64,000 bases of DNA from GWE2-40-63 sp041664345 (GCA_041664345.1 JBAYKX010000026.1:1-64000); one strand, 5' to 3'; counted from the stretch's first letter, positions 9,750 to 18,782 are shown. Numbers and translations are program-made. The notes: generated by a model not told the origin, from the sequence alone.

Positions 9750-10334
9750 TTATTCAACTTTGTTTTCATCACTTTGTGCCTCTTCAGCAGCAGGGCTGCT
9801 AATTTCTTCGGCATCGGTAACGGGTGCAACCGGAGCTGTTTTGGTTTCCTTTACAGCATCAACGTTCTTAGTAGCTTTTGCTACAGGAGTTGCTTCGTCT
9901 GATGATTTCTTTTTTGTACCTCTTCTGCGTTTTGCAGCAGGTTTTTCAGTTGTGTTGCGTTCTTGTGTATAAATTTCGTTGTAATCAACCAATTCTATAA
10001 TACACATTTCAGCGTTATCACCAATCCGGTTGCCTGTTTTTAAAATGCGGGTGTACCCACCAGGACGATTGGCTACTTTGACAGCAATGTCACGAAAAAG
10101 CTCAGAAACGCTATCTTTATTTTGAAGATAGCTGAATACCACCCTACGGGAATGTGTCGAATCTACTTTTGATTTAGTAATCAATGGTTCAACATATATT
10201 TTCAAAGCTTTCGCTTTGGCCACGGTAGTGTTTATTCTTTTGTGTAGAATCAACGAGGTTGCCATATTTGATAACATGGCACTACGATGACCAGCTTGCC
10301 TACCTAAATGATTAAAACTTTTATTGTGTCTCAT
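9750..10334 (-). CDS. rplQ: 50S ribosomal protein L17
   Basis: L17 of the large subunit, 194 residues. The first 115 residues are the conserved fold (MRHNKSFNHLGRQAGHR start, TTVAKAKALK, GDNAEMCIIELVDY). The rest is a low-complexity basic and Ala/Thr/Glu-rich tail (AAKRRRGTKKKS), which makes it longer than the E. coli protein, as is usual in Bacteroidota. It is the last ribosomal gene of the cluster, 5 bp after rpoA. Confidence 0.97.
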   Translation of the reverse strand: MRHNKSFNHLGRQAGHRSAMLSNMATSLILHKRINTTVAKAKALKIYVEPLITKSKVDSTHSRRVVFSYLQNKDSVSELFRDIAVKVANRPGGYTRILKTGNRIGDNAEMCIIELVDYNEIYTQERNTTEKPAAKRRRGTKKKSSDEATPVAKATKNVDAVKETKTAPVAPVTDAEEISSPAAEEAQSDENKVE

Positions 10335-10339
10335 CTCAA

Positions 10340-11332
10340 TTATTCTTTCTCAAGTTTATACTTACTGATGTCCATTCCAAAAGTAAGATTCATTGAATCC
10401 AACAGATCCTCTAATTCAGTCAACGACTTCTTTCCAAAATTTCTGAATTTGAGTAAATCGTTCTTATTGTAGGTACATAAATCACCCAAAGTTTCCACAT
10501 CGGCTGCTTTTAGGCAATTCAATGCCCTAACAGAAAGATCCATGTCAACTAATTTGGTTTTAAGAAGCTGACGCATGTGCAATACCTCTTCATCAAACTC
10601 TTCTGCTTGATATTTTTCATCAGAATCCAATGTTATTTTCTCATCAGAAAATAACATGAAGTGATAAATAAGGATTTTTGCAGCTTCTTTCAATGCATCT
10701 TTTGGATGGATTGATCCATCAGTTTTTATCTCTAAAATAAGCTTTTCGTAATCTGTTTTTTGCTCTACCCTATAATTTTCGACCGCAAATTTAACATTGC
10801 GTATAGGGGTATGAATTGAATCCAAAGCAATAACACCAAACTCAGCATCAACAGGCATGTTTTCTTCCGAAGGAATATAACCTCTTCCTTTATTGATAGT
10901 TATTTCCAATTGAAGTTTGGCTGAAGAATCAAGCCGGCATATTACCAAATCAGGATTTAAAACCTCGAAACCAGTTATGAACCGTGACATATCACCAGCC
11001 GTAAAAGCTTCTTGATCAGTTATAGTAATTGATACTTTTTCATGATCAATATCTTCAATCTGCTGTTTGAAGCGCACTTGTTTTAAATTTAAAACTAATT
11101 CGGTTACGTCTTCTTTCACTCCAGGTAGGGTCGAAAATTCATGTTCAGCCCCTTCTAATTTAAGAGTAGTAATTGCGAACCCTTCTAAAGAGGAAAGCAG
11201 AATTCTGCGTAAAGCATTACCGACGGTATTTCCGTAACCAGGTTCTAAAGGTCTGAATTCGAATTTTCCTGAATGGTCATCCGCTTCCAGCATTACAACT
11301 TTATCGGGCTTCTGAAAAGCTAAAATTGCCAT
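10340..11332 (-). CDS. rpoA: DNA-directed RNA polymerase subunit alpha
   Basis: RNA polymerase alpha, 330 residues. The N-terminal dimerisation domain has GNALRRILLSSLEG and TLKLEGAEHEFST. The C-terminal domain with helix-hairpin-helix repeats (LKAADVETLGDLC, LLKFRNFGKKSLTELED) binds upstream DNA and activators. It assembles the polymerase core. It lies between rpsD and rplQ, as in most bacteria, with 10 and 5 bp spacings, so it is cotranscribed. Confidence 0.98.
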   Translation of the reverse strand: MAILAFQKPDKVVMLEADDHSGKFEFRPLEPGYGNTVGNALRRILLSSLEGFAITTLKLEGAEHEFSTLPGVKEDVTELVLNLKQVRFKQQIEDIDHEKVSITITDQEAFTAGDMSRFITGFEVLNPDLVICRLDSSAKLQLEITINKGRGYIPSEENMPVDAEFGVIALDSIHTPIRNVKFAVENYRVEQKTDYEKLILEIKTDGSIHPKDALKEAAKILIYHFMLFSDEKITLDSDEKYQAEEFDEEVLHMRQLLKTKLVDMDLSVRALNCLKAADVETLGDLCTYNKNDLLKFRNFGKKSLTELEDLLDSMNLTFGMDISKYKLEKE

Positions 11333-11342
11333 AATATAAAAA

Positions 11343-11951
11343 TTACTTAGAGTATAATTCTACGATTAATTGTTCCTTAATGTTTTCAGGAATTTCAGTC
11401 CTCTCAGGAACAGTAAGGTATTTCCCGGTTTTTTGATCCTTATCCCATTCTAACCATGGGTAACGACTGTGACTTCCAGTTGTTAAGGAATTTGAAACTA
11501 CTTCAAGTGATTTCGATTTCTCGCGAACACCAATTACTTGACCTGCTTTCAGTAAGTAGGAAGGTACGTTTACCAATTCACCATCTACTACGATGTGTTT
11601 GTGCGAAACCAATTGACGGGCAGCTGCACGAGTAGGAGCTATACCTAAACGATAAACTACATTATCTAATCGCGATTCCAATAATTGCAACAAAACTTCA
11701 CCAGTAATCCCTTTACTACGTTGTGCTTTATGAAATAAATTGGCAAACTGTTTTTCTAAAATACCGTAGGTATATTTAGCTTTTTGTTTTTCCAACAACT
11801 GTATTCCATATTCAGAAGATTTTTTTCTCTTCTTTTTTAAACCATGTTGACCGGGAGGAAAATTTTTCCTCTCAAAATATTTGTCTGGTCCGTAGATTGG
11901 TTCGCCAAATTTTCTGGCAATCCTTGTTTTTGGTCCAATATATCTAGCCAT
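11343..11951 (-). CDS. rpsD: 30S ribosomal protein S4
   Basis: S4, a primary 16S rRNA-binding protein of the small subunit, 202 residues. It shows the MARYIGPKTRIARKFGE start typical of Bacteroidota and an S4 RNA-binding domain around RLDNVVYRLGIAPTRAAAR and ASHK-type region VSHKHIVVDG. No zinc-binding cysteines are present in the N-terminal part, so it is the zinc-free form. It is placed between rpsK and rpoA. Confidence 0.98.
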   Translation of the reverse strand: MARYIGPKTRIARKFGEPIYGPDKYFERKNFPPGQHGLKKKRKKSSEYGIQLLEKQKAKYTYGILEKQFANLFHKAQRSKGITGEVLLQLLESRLDNVVYRLGIAPTRAAARQLVSHKHIVVDGELVNVPSYLLKAGQVIGVREKSKSLEVVSNSLTTGSHSRYPWLEWDKDQKTGKYLTVPERTEIPENIKEQLIVELYSK

Positions 11952-11981
11952 CTGCTATTTTTTAAATCAATACAAAACAAA

Positions 11982-12371
11982 TTAAACTCTTCTCCTTTTA
12001 GGAGGTCTGCAACCATTATGAGGTAATGGAGTAACATCTACAATCTCTACAACCTCAATTCCTTGATTGTGAATCGATCGAATAGCAGATTCTCTTCCTG
12101 TGCCAGGGCCTTTTACATAAACTTTGGCTTTTCTCATACCTCCTTCAAAGGCCACTTTTGCACAATCTTCGGCTGAAACTTGAGCAGCATAAGGAGTATT
12201 CTTTTTCGACCCCCTAAATCCATTCTTACCAGCTGATGACCATGAAATTACTTGTCCGTCATTATTCGTAATCGAAATAATAATATTATTAAACGACGAA
12301 TGAATATGGACTTGTCCGCTAGCTTCAACCTTAACGGTCTTCTTTCTTGCAGTTTTTGACTTCTGTGCCAT
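11982..12371 (-). CDS. rpsK: 30S ribosomal protein S11
   Basis: S11 of the small-subunit platform, 129 residues. It contains IHSSFNNIIISITNNDG, WSSAGKNGFRGSKK and the C-terminal DVTPLPHNGCRPPKRRRV block that contacts 16S rRNA near the Shine-Dalgarno binding cleft. It starts 13 bp after the rpsM stop. Confidence 0.98.
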   Translation of the reverse strand: MAQKSKTARKKTVKVEASGQVHIHSSFNNIIISITNNDGQVISWSSAGKNGFRGSKKNTPYAAQVSAEDCAKVAFEGGMRKAKVYVKGPGTGRESAIRSIHNQGIEVVEIVDVTPLPHNGCRPPKRRRV

Positions 12372-12384
12372 AATAACTTATCCC

Positions 12385-12762
12385 TTATTTAGTAGCTTTC
12401 TTTTTGTTTGCAACGGTTTTCTTTCTTCCCTTGCGTGTACGTGCATTGTTTCGGGTATGCTGCCCACGAACTGGTAATCCAACACGGTGACGAACACCAC
12501 GATAACAACCAATATCCATAAAACGTTTAATGTTTAACTGAATCTCTGAGCGAAGTTCACCTTCCAATTTATAATTTTCGTTAAGTACTTTTCGAAGTGA
12601 TGCAATTTCATCATCCGTCCAGTCTTTAACTTTAGTGTCGTAGCTGATTTTAGCTTCGTTTAATATAGTACGTGCCGCACTACGTCCGACTCCGAAAATA
12701 TAAGTGAGTCCAATTTCACCCCTCTTATTGTTCGGCAAATCAACACCTACAAGTCTTGCCAT
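12385..12762 (-). CDS. rpsM: 30S ribosomal protein S13
   Basis: S13 in the small-subunit head, contacting the P-site tRNA and bridging to the large subunit; 125 residues. It shows the start MARLVGVDLPNNKRGEIGLT and the basic C-terminal PVRGQHTRNNARTRKG tail that reaches tRNA. It follows rpmJ by 39 bp, the widest gap in this part of the operon. Confidence 0.98.
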   Translation of the reverse strand: MARLVGVDLPNNKRGEIGLTYIFGVGRSAARTILNEAKISYDTKVKDWTDDEIASLRKVLNENYKLEGELRSEIQLNIKRFMDIGCYRGVRHRVGLPVRGQHTRNNARTRKGRKKTVANKKKATK

Positions 12763-12801
12763 AAATTACTTTTTAAAATTTCGGTTTGCAAAGTTATAAA
12801 A

Positions 12802-12918
12802 TTATCCTTGACGTTGCTTAAATTTTGGATTTTTTTTGTTAATCACATACAAACGTCCTTTTCTACGTACGATTTTACAATCAGAACTACGCTTTTTTAC
12901 TGATGCTCTTACTTTCAT
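12802..12918 (-). CDS. rpmJ: 50S ribosomal protein L36
   Basis: A 38-residue gene between infA and rpsM. It starts MKVRASVKKRSSDCKIV at ATG 12916-12918 and ends KFKQRQG before TAA 12802-12804. Only one cysteine remains (Cys14), so the zinc ribbon of classic L36 (three Cys and one His) cannot form and this is the zinc-independent type. It is 14 bp after infA. Confidence 0.95.
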   Translation of the reverse strand: MKVRASVKKRSSDCKIVRRKGRLYVINKKNPKFKQRQG

Positions 12919-12932
12919 CTCTTTAAGTTCTA

Positions 12933-13151
12933 TTATTTGTATCTAAATGATATACGTCCCTTGGTTAAATCATAAGGCGACATCTCAACTTTCACTTTAT
13001 CACCAGGTAGAATTTTTATATAATGCATACGCATTTTTCCTGAGATATGTGCTGTAATAACATGCCCATTTTCAAGTTCTACACGAAACATCGCATTGCT
13101 TAATGCTTCGATAATGGTACCATCTTGTTCTATTGAACTCTGTTTGGCCAT
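12933..13151 (-). CDS. infA: translation initiation factor IF-1
   Basis: IF-1, 72 residues, an OB-fold protein that binds the 30S A site during initiation. The start is MAKQSSIEQDGTIIEAL; the core motif is ENGHVITAHISGKMRMHYIKILPGD in shortened form, and it ends KGRISFRYK. It normally follows map and secY; here a 586 bp gap without map precedes it, so it may start a separate transcript. Confidence 0.97.
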   Translation of the reverse strand: MAKQSSIEQDGTIIEALSNAMFRVELENGHVITAHISGKMRMHYIKILPGDKVKVEMSPYDLTKGRISFRYK

Positions 13152-13737
13152 AATTTTTTTTACTAACTTTTTTCAATTAACTTCAGAAGGATTAACCACA
13201 GTATATTTTGATATCTTTTATAGGTTCTATCAAATTGAACTGGTTGTTTCCTTTCTTTTGCTATTAAAGTCTAACCCCCATCTACCCAAAAAATTAGGCG
13301 ACTTCAGAAATAAATCATTGGAGCTAAGAACTAACATAAAAATCACTTCTGATAGAGTTCAATAAATCTAAAAAAGCATACACTTCTTTTTTAAATAACC
13401 TACCTCAAAAAAATTCACAAATGAATTTGACGTTTTGTACTTGATTATAAACTGTTATTTAAAATATTTAAAACCCTTTTGCAACTCAATTCATAAAGGC
13501 TTTAAACTAATAAAACAAACAGCTATAATTTGAAATCAATGTTAATTAAGGAAAGACGCTATCGGATAGTACGTAGAATAAGCGGAATTTAAAGAACAAT
13601 ATTTATAAATTAATACAAACTCGACCTTAAAAACTGAATTATTTTACCTTCTAAACAAATATAAAACTTTCATTAATCCGATACATTTCATCGGTTGACT
13701 TAAAAATAACATCAAAGAACGTAACTTTAAATTCGGA
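13152..13737. other. gene-free gap between infA and secY
   Basis: A 586 bp AT-rich stretch inside an otherwise tightly packed operon. No coding frame with recognisable similarity was found on either strand. The methionine aminopeptidase gene map usually sits here in Bacteroidota, and no remnant of it was recognised. One minus-strand promoter-like -7 box, TATATTTG, is at 13656-13663 without a clear -33 partner. If used, it would drive infA through rplQ with a leader of about 500 nt. Confidence 0.5.
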
Positions 13738-15069
13738 TTAGATTACGTTTCGACCCCCTTTAATTCGGCCGCTCTTCATCAATCCATCGTAATGTCTCAT
13801 TAATAAGTGACTCTCAATTTGCTGCAGGGTATCTAAAACAACCCCAACCAAAATTAAAAGTGAAGTGCCACCATAAAAATAAGCAAAATTAGTGTCAACT
13901 CCGGCAATCATTGCAAATGCGGGCATAATCGCAACAAATGCAAGAAATATGGAACCTGGCAATGTAATTTTTGACATTACGGAGTCAAGAAATTCAATAG
14001 TTTTTCTACCGGGTTTAACACCAGGTATAAATCCACCGTTTTTCTTCATATCCTCAGCCATCTGTGTTGGGTTAATAATGATGGCTGTATAAAAATAGGT
14101 AAACAGAATAATTAATAATGCAGTAATCAAATTATACAAAAACCCTGTATGATCCGATAAACGCGCTGCAATACCCGTTGCTGAATCGCTACTTGAAAAT
14201 CCTACTAAAACAATAGGTAAAAACATAATAGCTTGAGCAAAAATGATAGGCATAACTCCTGATGCATTTACTTTTAGCGGAATGTATTGCCGAACTCCAC
14301 CGTATTGTTTATTTCCAACAATTCGTTTGGCATACTGAACTGGAATCTTTCGAGTCCCTTGAATCAATAGTATAACCAAAGTAACCACTCCAGCCAATGC
14401 AATCATTTCAACTAAAAATACAACCAATCCACCACCCTGTTGATTTACACGGGAAATAAATTCTACCCACATAGCTGACGGAAGTCGAGCTATAATACCA
14501 ATCATAATTATCAATGAAATACCATTACCGATACCTTTATCTGTAATTTTTTCACCCAACCACATAACAAACATAGTTCCTGCAGCTAGAATTAAAACCG
14601 AAGATATGGTAAAGAAGGCTCCTGATAAAACAAAAGCGGATGCAGGTAATTGTGCATGAAGATTGGCCAAATAACTGGGGCCTTGTAAAAGTAGAATAAT
14701 AACCGTTAAATAACGGGTTATTTGGTTTACTTTACGACGACCGCTTTCTCCTTCACGCTGCAGCCTTTGAAAATAAGGAACTGCCATGCCAAGAAGCTGA
14801 ATTACAATAGACGCTGAAATGTAAGGCATAATACCCAATGCAAAAATTGATGCATTTGAAAAAGCACCTCCTGAAAACATATCCAACAACCCAAGTACAC
14901 CACCTGCAGTTTGGTCTTTTAAGGCCGCCAATTGTGATGGATCAATGCCTGGAAGAACCACTTTAGTTCCTAAACGGTAAACAAGAATAAGCCCCAATGT
15001 TGTTAAAATTCGGGCTTTTAAATCTTCAATCTTCCAAATATTCTTTAAGGTTTCAATAAATCGCTTCAT
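13738..15069 (-). CDS. secY: preprotein translocase subunit SecY
   Basis: The channel-forming subunit of the Sec translocon in the inner membrane, 443 residues with about ten membrane helices. Recognisable parts are the first helix region ILTTLGLILVYRLGT, the plug region after GIDPSQLAALK, IMPYISASIVIQLL, the long cytoplasmic loop with RRKVNQITRYLT, and the C-terminal SHLLMRHYDGLMKSG. It lies 10 bp after rplO. The downstream gap before infA is unusual. Confidence 0.98.
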   Translation of the reverse strand: MKRFIETLKNIWKIEDLKARILTTLGLILVYRLGTKVVLPGIDPSQLAALKDQTAGGVLGLLDMFSGGAFSNASIFALGIMPYISASIVIQLLGMAVPYFQRLQREGESGRRKVNQITRYLTVIILLLQGPSYLANLHAQLPASAFVLSGAFFTISSVLILAAGTMFVMWLGEKITDKGIGNGISLIIMIGIIARLPSAMWVEFISRVNQQGGGLVVFLVEMIALAGVVTLVILLIQGTRKIPVQYAKRIVGNKQYGGVRQYIPLKVNASGVMPIIFAQAIMFLPIVLVGFSSSDSATGIAARLSDHTGFLYNLITALLIILFTYFYTAIIINPTQMAEDMKKNGGFIPGVKPGRKTIEFLDSVMSKITLPGSIFLAFVAIMPAFAMIAGVDTNFAYFYGGTSLLILVGVVLDTLQQIESHLLMRHYDGLMKSGRIKGGRNVI

Positions 15070-15079
15070 TCATTTAGAA

Positions 15080-15526
15080 TTACAAAGTTACTACTGTACC
15101 TTGGAGCTTTTCAATAGCTTCAACAGCTGATTTTGAAAAAGCATGAGCTTTAATTTCAAGCTTTAAGGTTATTTTTCCGTTACCAAGAATTTTAATTCTA
15201 TCATTTTTTGAACACAAACCACTTTCATACATGTGATGAACTTCAATGGTTGTTAAACCTTTGGCATCAGCCAATTTCTGGATGTCGCCAATATTGATAG
15301 CCTTAAATTCTTTACGGTTAATATTTGTGAAACCGAATTTTGGAACTCTACGCTGCAAAGGCATCTGTCCTCCTTCAAAACCAACTTTCCTGGAATAACC
15401 TGACCTTGATTTAGCTCCTTTATGACCACGTGTTGACGTGCCTCCATGACCTGAACCTTGTCCTCTACCAATCCTTTTGCTTGAATGAACGGAACCTCCA
15501 GCTGGTTTCAATGTACTTAAATCCAT
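15080..15526 (-). CDS. rplO: 50S ribosomal protein L15
   Basis: L15 of the large subunit, 148 residues. The glycine- and arginine-rich N-terminal extension GRGQGSGHGGTSTRGHKGAK and the MPLQRRVPKFGF motif are diagnostic. The C-terminal globular part ends AVEAIEKLQGTVVTL. It lies 11 bp after rpmD and 10 bp before secY. Confidence 0.98.
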   Translation of the reverse strand: MDLSTLKPAGGSVHSSKRIGRGQGSGHGGTSTRGHKGAKSRSGYSRKVGFEGGQMPLQRRVPKFGFTNINRKEFKAINIGDIQKLADAKGLTTIEVHHMYESGLCSKNDRIKILGNGKITLKLEIKAHAFSKSAVEAIEKLQGTVVTL

Positions 15527-15537
15527 ATCATCAACTA

Positions 15538-15720
15538 TTATTTAATCTCTTCCAAAGAAATTAAGTGTTTAACTTTATTTATCATTCCCAAAATTTCAGG
15601 AGTACCCTCTTTCTCCAATGTTTCATGCATTCTGTGAAAACCTAATGCTTCAAGAGTTGCTTTTTGGCGTTGGGTACTGCCAATTTTGCTTTTTATCTGC
15701 TTAATGCGATATTTTGCCAT
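15538..15720 (-). CDS. rpmD: 50S ribosomal protein L30
   Basis: L30 of the large subunit, 60 residues. The start is set at ATG 15718-15720 (MAKYRIKQIKSKIG), because this matches the family N-terminus; an upstream in-frame ATG at 15774 would overlap the end of rpsE and add 18 unrelated residues. The motif LEALGFHRMHETLEKEGT is typical. It is 13 bp after rpsE. Confidence 0.95.
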   Translation of the reverse strand: MAKYRIKQIKSKIGSTQRQKATLEALGFHRMHETLEKEGTPEILGMINKVKHLISLEEIK

Positions 15721-15733
15721 GTCGTAACTTATT

Positions 15734-16246
15734 TTATCCTTTAAATACTTTTTCCAAAGAAACTCCTCTTTCATTGGCTACACTGTATGCATCCCGTAGT
15801 TGCAATAAAGCAGCAATAGTGGCTTTAACAACGTTATGAGGGTTTGAAGAACCTTTAGATTTAGCCAGACAATCTTTTATACCAACACTTTCAAGAACCG
15901 CCCGCATAGCACCTCCAGCTTTTACTCCAGTACCATGTGATCCAGGAGCTATGAAAACATCAGCTCCTCCAAATTGTGCTATTTGTTGGTGAGGAATAGT
16001 TCCATTAATTACTGGAACTTTTATCAGGTTTTTCTTTGCATCTTCAATGCCTTTACTGATTGCAGTAGTAACCTCGCTGGCTTTTCCTAATCCATAACCA
16101 ACAATTCCATTATCATTTCCTACTACCACAATTGCTGAGAAGCTGAAAGTACGACCCCCTTTAGTTACTTTAGTAACACGGTTAATTGCAACCAAACGGT
16201 CTTTTAACTCTAAGTCTGTTGTTTTAATTTTTCTGATGCTTGACAT
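15734..16246 (-). CDS. rpsE: 30S ribosomal protein S5
   Basis: S5 of the small subunit, 170 residues, contributing to decoding fidelity and mRNA unwinding at the entry channel. It has a double-stranded RNA-binding-like N-terminal domain (RLVAINRVTKVTKGGRTFSF) and a C-terminal domain with APGSHGTGVKAGGAMRAVLE and GSSNPHNVVKATIAAL. It lies 5 bp after rplR. Confidence 0.98.
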   Translation of the reverse strand: MSSIRKIKTTDLELKDRLVAINRVTKVTKGGRTFSFSAIVVVGNDNGIVGYGLGKASEVTTAISKGIEDAKKNLIKVPVINGTIPHQQIAQFGGADVFIAPGSHGTGVKAGGAMRAVLESVGIKDCLAKSKGSSNPHNVVKATIAALLQLRDAYSVANERGVSLEKVFKG

Positions 16247-16251
16247 AACTT

Positions 16252-16608
16252 CTAAAATTTAAGTCCTCCTTTTCTGGCAGCCTCAGCCAGAGTTTTAACT
16301 CTACCATGGTATAAGAAACCGTTGCGGTCGAAGACCACACTGTTAATATTTTTCTCAATAGCCACCTTGGCAATTAATTCACCTACTTTATCTGCTTTTT
16401 GAGTTTTATTTCCTTTGAATTCAGCAATGCTCTTTTCTAAAGAAGTAGCTGAAGCAAGGGTAACTCCTGCAACATCATCAATCAATTGAACCGATATCTG
16501 TTTGTTGCTCCGGAAAACACTCAAACGAGGCATATCAGCAGTTCCACTTACTCGGGAACGTATGCTCTCTTTAATCTTCTGACGTCTGATTTTTTTATCG
16601 TGAGCCAT
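16252..16608 (-). CDS. rplR: 50S ribosomal protein L18
   Basis: L18, a 5S rRNA-binding protein of the large subunit, 118 residues. Typical parts are RIKESIRSRVSGTADMPRLS, VFRSNKQISVQLIDD and the C-terminal VFDRNGFLYHGRVKTLAEA. It lies 19 bp after rplF. Confidence 0.98.
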   Translation of the reverse strand: MAHDKKIRRQKIKESIRSRVSGTADMPRLSVFRSNKQISVQLIDDVAGVTLASATSLEKSIAEFKGNKTQKADKVGELIAKVAIEKNINSVVFDRNGFLYHGRVKTLAEAARKGGLKF

Positions 16609-16627
16609 AATTAAACCTTTTTAAATG

Positions 16628-17182
16628 TTATTTACCTGCTGATTTACCAGCTTTTCTTCGTAATACTTCTCCTTCAAACTTAATACCTTTACCTTTATAA
16701 GGCTCTGGTTTCCTGAAAGCTCTAATTTTTGCAGCTATTTGTCCAATCAGTTGCTTATCACAACTTGTTAAAGTAACTTTTGGGTTAGCGCGTCTATCAG
16801 TAAGAGCTTCAACTTTAATTTCACCAGGTAATTCAAAAATGATGCTGTGAGAATATCCTAAGCTCATTTCAAGCATTTGACCCTTGGCCTCAGCCCGATA
16901 ACCCACACCAACAAACTCCATTATAATGGTATAACCATCAGAAACACCTACAATCATGTTTTTCAACAAGGAACGGTATAATCCGTGCATTGATTTGTGA
17001 GCAATTGAATCAGAAGGACGAGCTAAAACTAATTCTTCCCCTTCAACATTCACTTTAATCTCTGGATTAACCTGCTGTTGCAGTTGTCCTTTAGGCCCTT
17101 TTACTACTACCATATTAGCAGCATCAACAGTAACTGTTACTCCTTTTGGTATAGCTACAGGTAATTTTCCTATTCGTGACAT
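16628..17182 (-). CDS. rplF: 50S ribosomal protein L6
   Basis: L6 of the large subunit near the factor-binding site, 184 residues made of two duplicated domains. It begins MSRIGKLPVAIPKGVTV and has VGVGYRAEAKG and the C-terminal signature EPYKGKGIKFEGEVLRRKAG. It lies 12 bp after rpsH. Confidence 0.98.
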   Translation of the reverse strand: MSRIGKLPVAIPKGVTVTVDAANMVVVKGPKGQLQQQVNPEIKVNVEGEELVLARPSDSIAHKSMHGLYRSLLKNMIVGVSDGYTIIMEFVGVGYRAEAKGQMLEMSLGYSHSIIFELPGEIKVEALTDRRANPKVTLTSCDKQLIGQIAAKIRAFRKPEPYKGKGIKFEGEVLRRKAGKSAGK

Positions 17183-17194
17183 TTTTACTTTTTT

Positions 17195-17590
17195 TTAATA
17201 AACATAACACAATACTTCTCCACCTACATTTTTGGAGCGGGCTTCTTTATCGCTTAACACACCATGTGAAGTAGAAACAATAGCAACACCTAATCCGTTT
17301 AAGACTCTTGGAAGGTCATCGGCATTTTTATAAATCCGTAACCCAGGAGAGCTAACACGCTGCAATTTTTTAATAACTGGCTGTTTCGTATCGCCGTTGT
17401 ATTTTAATGCAATTTTAATTGTACCTTGAATAGAATTTTCTTCAAACTTATAATTCAATATATAACCTTGATCAAAAAGAATCTTAGTCATACTTTTCTT
17501 AATATTTGAAGCTGGTATTTCAACCACCTTATGCTTTGCCATCTGGGCGTTGCGAATTCTAGTCAAAAAATCTGCAATTGGATCTGTCAT
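17195..17590 (-). CDS. rpsH: 30S ribosomal protein S8
   Basis: S8, a primary binder of 16S rRNA, 131 residues. It begins MTDPIADFLTRIRNAQMAKH and ends with the family motif GVLSDKEARSKNVGGEVLCYVY. In other bacteria S8 represses the spc operon; no such site was identified here. It lies 18 bp after rpsN. Confidence 0.98.
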   Translation of the reverse strand: MTDPIADFLTRIRNAQMAKHKVVEIPASNIKKSMTKILFDQGYILNYKFEENSIQGTIKIALKYNGDTKQPVIKKLQRVSSPGLRIYKNADDLPRVLNGLGVAIVSTSHGVLSDKEARSKNVGGEVLCYVY

Positions 17591-17608
17591 TTTCTTTCTC
17601 TTTAAATT

Positions 17609-17878
17609 TTACCAACTTGCCTTTTTAACCCCTGGAATAAGTCCATTAAGGGACATTTCTCTAAAAGTGATCCTGCTAAGGCCAAATTGCCTCATGTATC
17701 CCTTTGGTCTTCCAGTTAAACTACACCTGTTGTGCATGCGAATTGGTGAAGCATTTCTAGGAAGTTTTTGTAACCCTTCAGCGTCTCCGGCAGCTTTCAG
17801 TTTTGCGCGTTTTTCAGCGTATTTCTCTACCGTTTTCATACGCTTTACTTCGCGGGCTTTCATTGATTCTTTAGCCAT
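17609..17878 (-). CDS. rpsN: 30S ribosomal protein S14
   Basis: S14 of the small-subunit head, 89 residues. This is the long, zinc-free form: it lacks the CxxC...CxxC ribbon and has only one Cys, in NRCSLTGRPKGYMRQFGLSR. The start is MAKESMKAREVKR and the end PGVKKASW. It lies 3 bp after rplE. Confidence 0.98.
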   Translation of the reverse strand: MAKESMKAREVKRMKTVEKYAEKRAKLKAAGDAEGLQKLPRNASPIRMHNRCSLTGRPKGYMRQFGLSRITFREMSLNGLIPGVKKASW

Positions 17879-17881
17879 AAC

Positions 17882-18439
17882 TTAGTTCTTTTTAAGATTT
17901 CTAAAAGGTAAACCAAATTCTCTGAGCAAAGCATAACCTTCTTCATCGGTATTAGCTGTAGTTACAAAAGTAACATCCATACCTAAAATAGTATTGATTT
18001 TATCAATATCTATTTCTGGGAAAATTATTTGCTCGGTAACACCTAAGGTGTAATTTCCTCGTCCATCAAATTTGTTATTGATACCTTTAAAATCCCTTAT
18101 TCGGGGCAAAGCAACAACAACTAATCGCTCAAGGAACTCATACATCCGCTCTCTCCGCAAGGTAACTTTAACACCAATTGGCATTTTTTTCCTTAACTTG
18201 AAGTTTGAAATATCCTTTTTCGAAAGAGTTTTCAAAGGTTTTTGCCCAGTTATTGTTGTAAGCTCATCAACAGCCACATCAATAAGTTTTTTATCGGCGG
18301 TTGCCTTACCAACTCCCTGATTGATAACAATTTTTTCCAATTTTGGAACTTGCATCGGAGTTGTATAACTAAATTCCTTAATCAAAGCGGGAATGATTTC
18401 ATTCTCGTATTTGGTCCTAAGACTTGGTTTGTATTCCAT
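17882..18439 (-). CDS. rplE: 50S ribosomal protein L5
   Basis: L5, which binds 5S rRNA in the central protuberance, 185 residues. It has VPKLEKIVINQGVGKA, TGQKPLKTLSKKDISNFKLR and ERLVVVALPRIRDFKGI. The start codon overlaps the rplX stop by one base (TAATG at 18437-18441), so translation of the two is probably coupled. Confidence 0.98.
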   Translation of the reverse strand: MEYKPSLRTKYENEIIPALIKEFSYTTPMQVPKLEKIVINQGVGKATADKKLIDVAVDELTTITGQKPLKTLSKKDISNFKLRKKMPIGVKVTLRRERMYEFLERLVVVALPRIRDFKGINNKFDGRGNYTLGVTEQIIFPEIDIDKINTILGMDVTFVTTANTDEEGYALLREFGLPFRNLKKN

Positions 18440-18762
18440 TACTTAATCTCCTCTCCCGATTTTTTTGAATACCTAACTAATTTACCTTTATAATTCAACC
18501 TTCTTCCAACACGGGTAGGTTTACCTGAAGAAGGATCCACATTCAATAAATTTGAGATGTGAATGGGGGCTTCTTGCTTAACTATTCCACCTTGTGGACT
18601 TGCAGCATTTGGTTTGGTATGTTTTGATACCATATTTACCCCTTCGACGATAGCGCGTTGTTTTTCAGAAAGAACTTCAAGAACTTTTCCTTTTTGTCCT
18701 TTGTTTTCCCCTGATATAACCACCACGGCATCTCCTTTTTTAATATGCAATTTTTTACGCAT
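18439..18762 (-). CDS. rplX: 50S ribosomal protein L24
   Basis: L24, an early assembly protein of the large subunit, 107 residues. The KOW motif KKGDAVVVISGENKGQKGKV lies at the N-terminus, and VNMVSKHTKPN and RVGRRLNYKGKLVRYSKK follow. It lies 20 bp after rplN and overlaps rplE by one base. Confidence 0.98.
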   Translation of the reverse strand: MRKKLHIKKGDAVVVISGENKGQKGKVLEVLSEKQRAIVEGVNMVSKHTKPNAASPQGGIVKQEAPIHISNLLNVDPSSGKPTRVGRRLNYKGKLVRYSKKSGEEIK

Positions 18763-18782
18763 GTCTTGATAGTGTTTACTGA

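Noticed and set aside
9691..9972. Plus-strand reading frame rich in Ser, Ala and Thr near the rplQ end
   Set aside because: It is the shadow of the low-complexity rplQ tail.
13096..13365. Plus-strand frame in the infA-secY gap
   Set aside because: It overlaps infA antisense, lacks family motifs and is AT-rich noise; it does not encode map.
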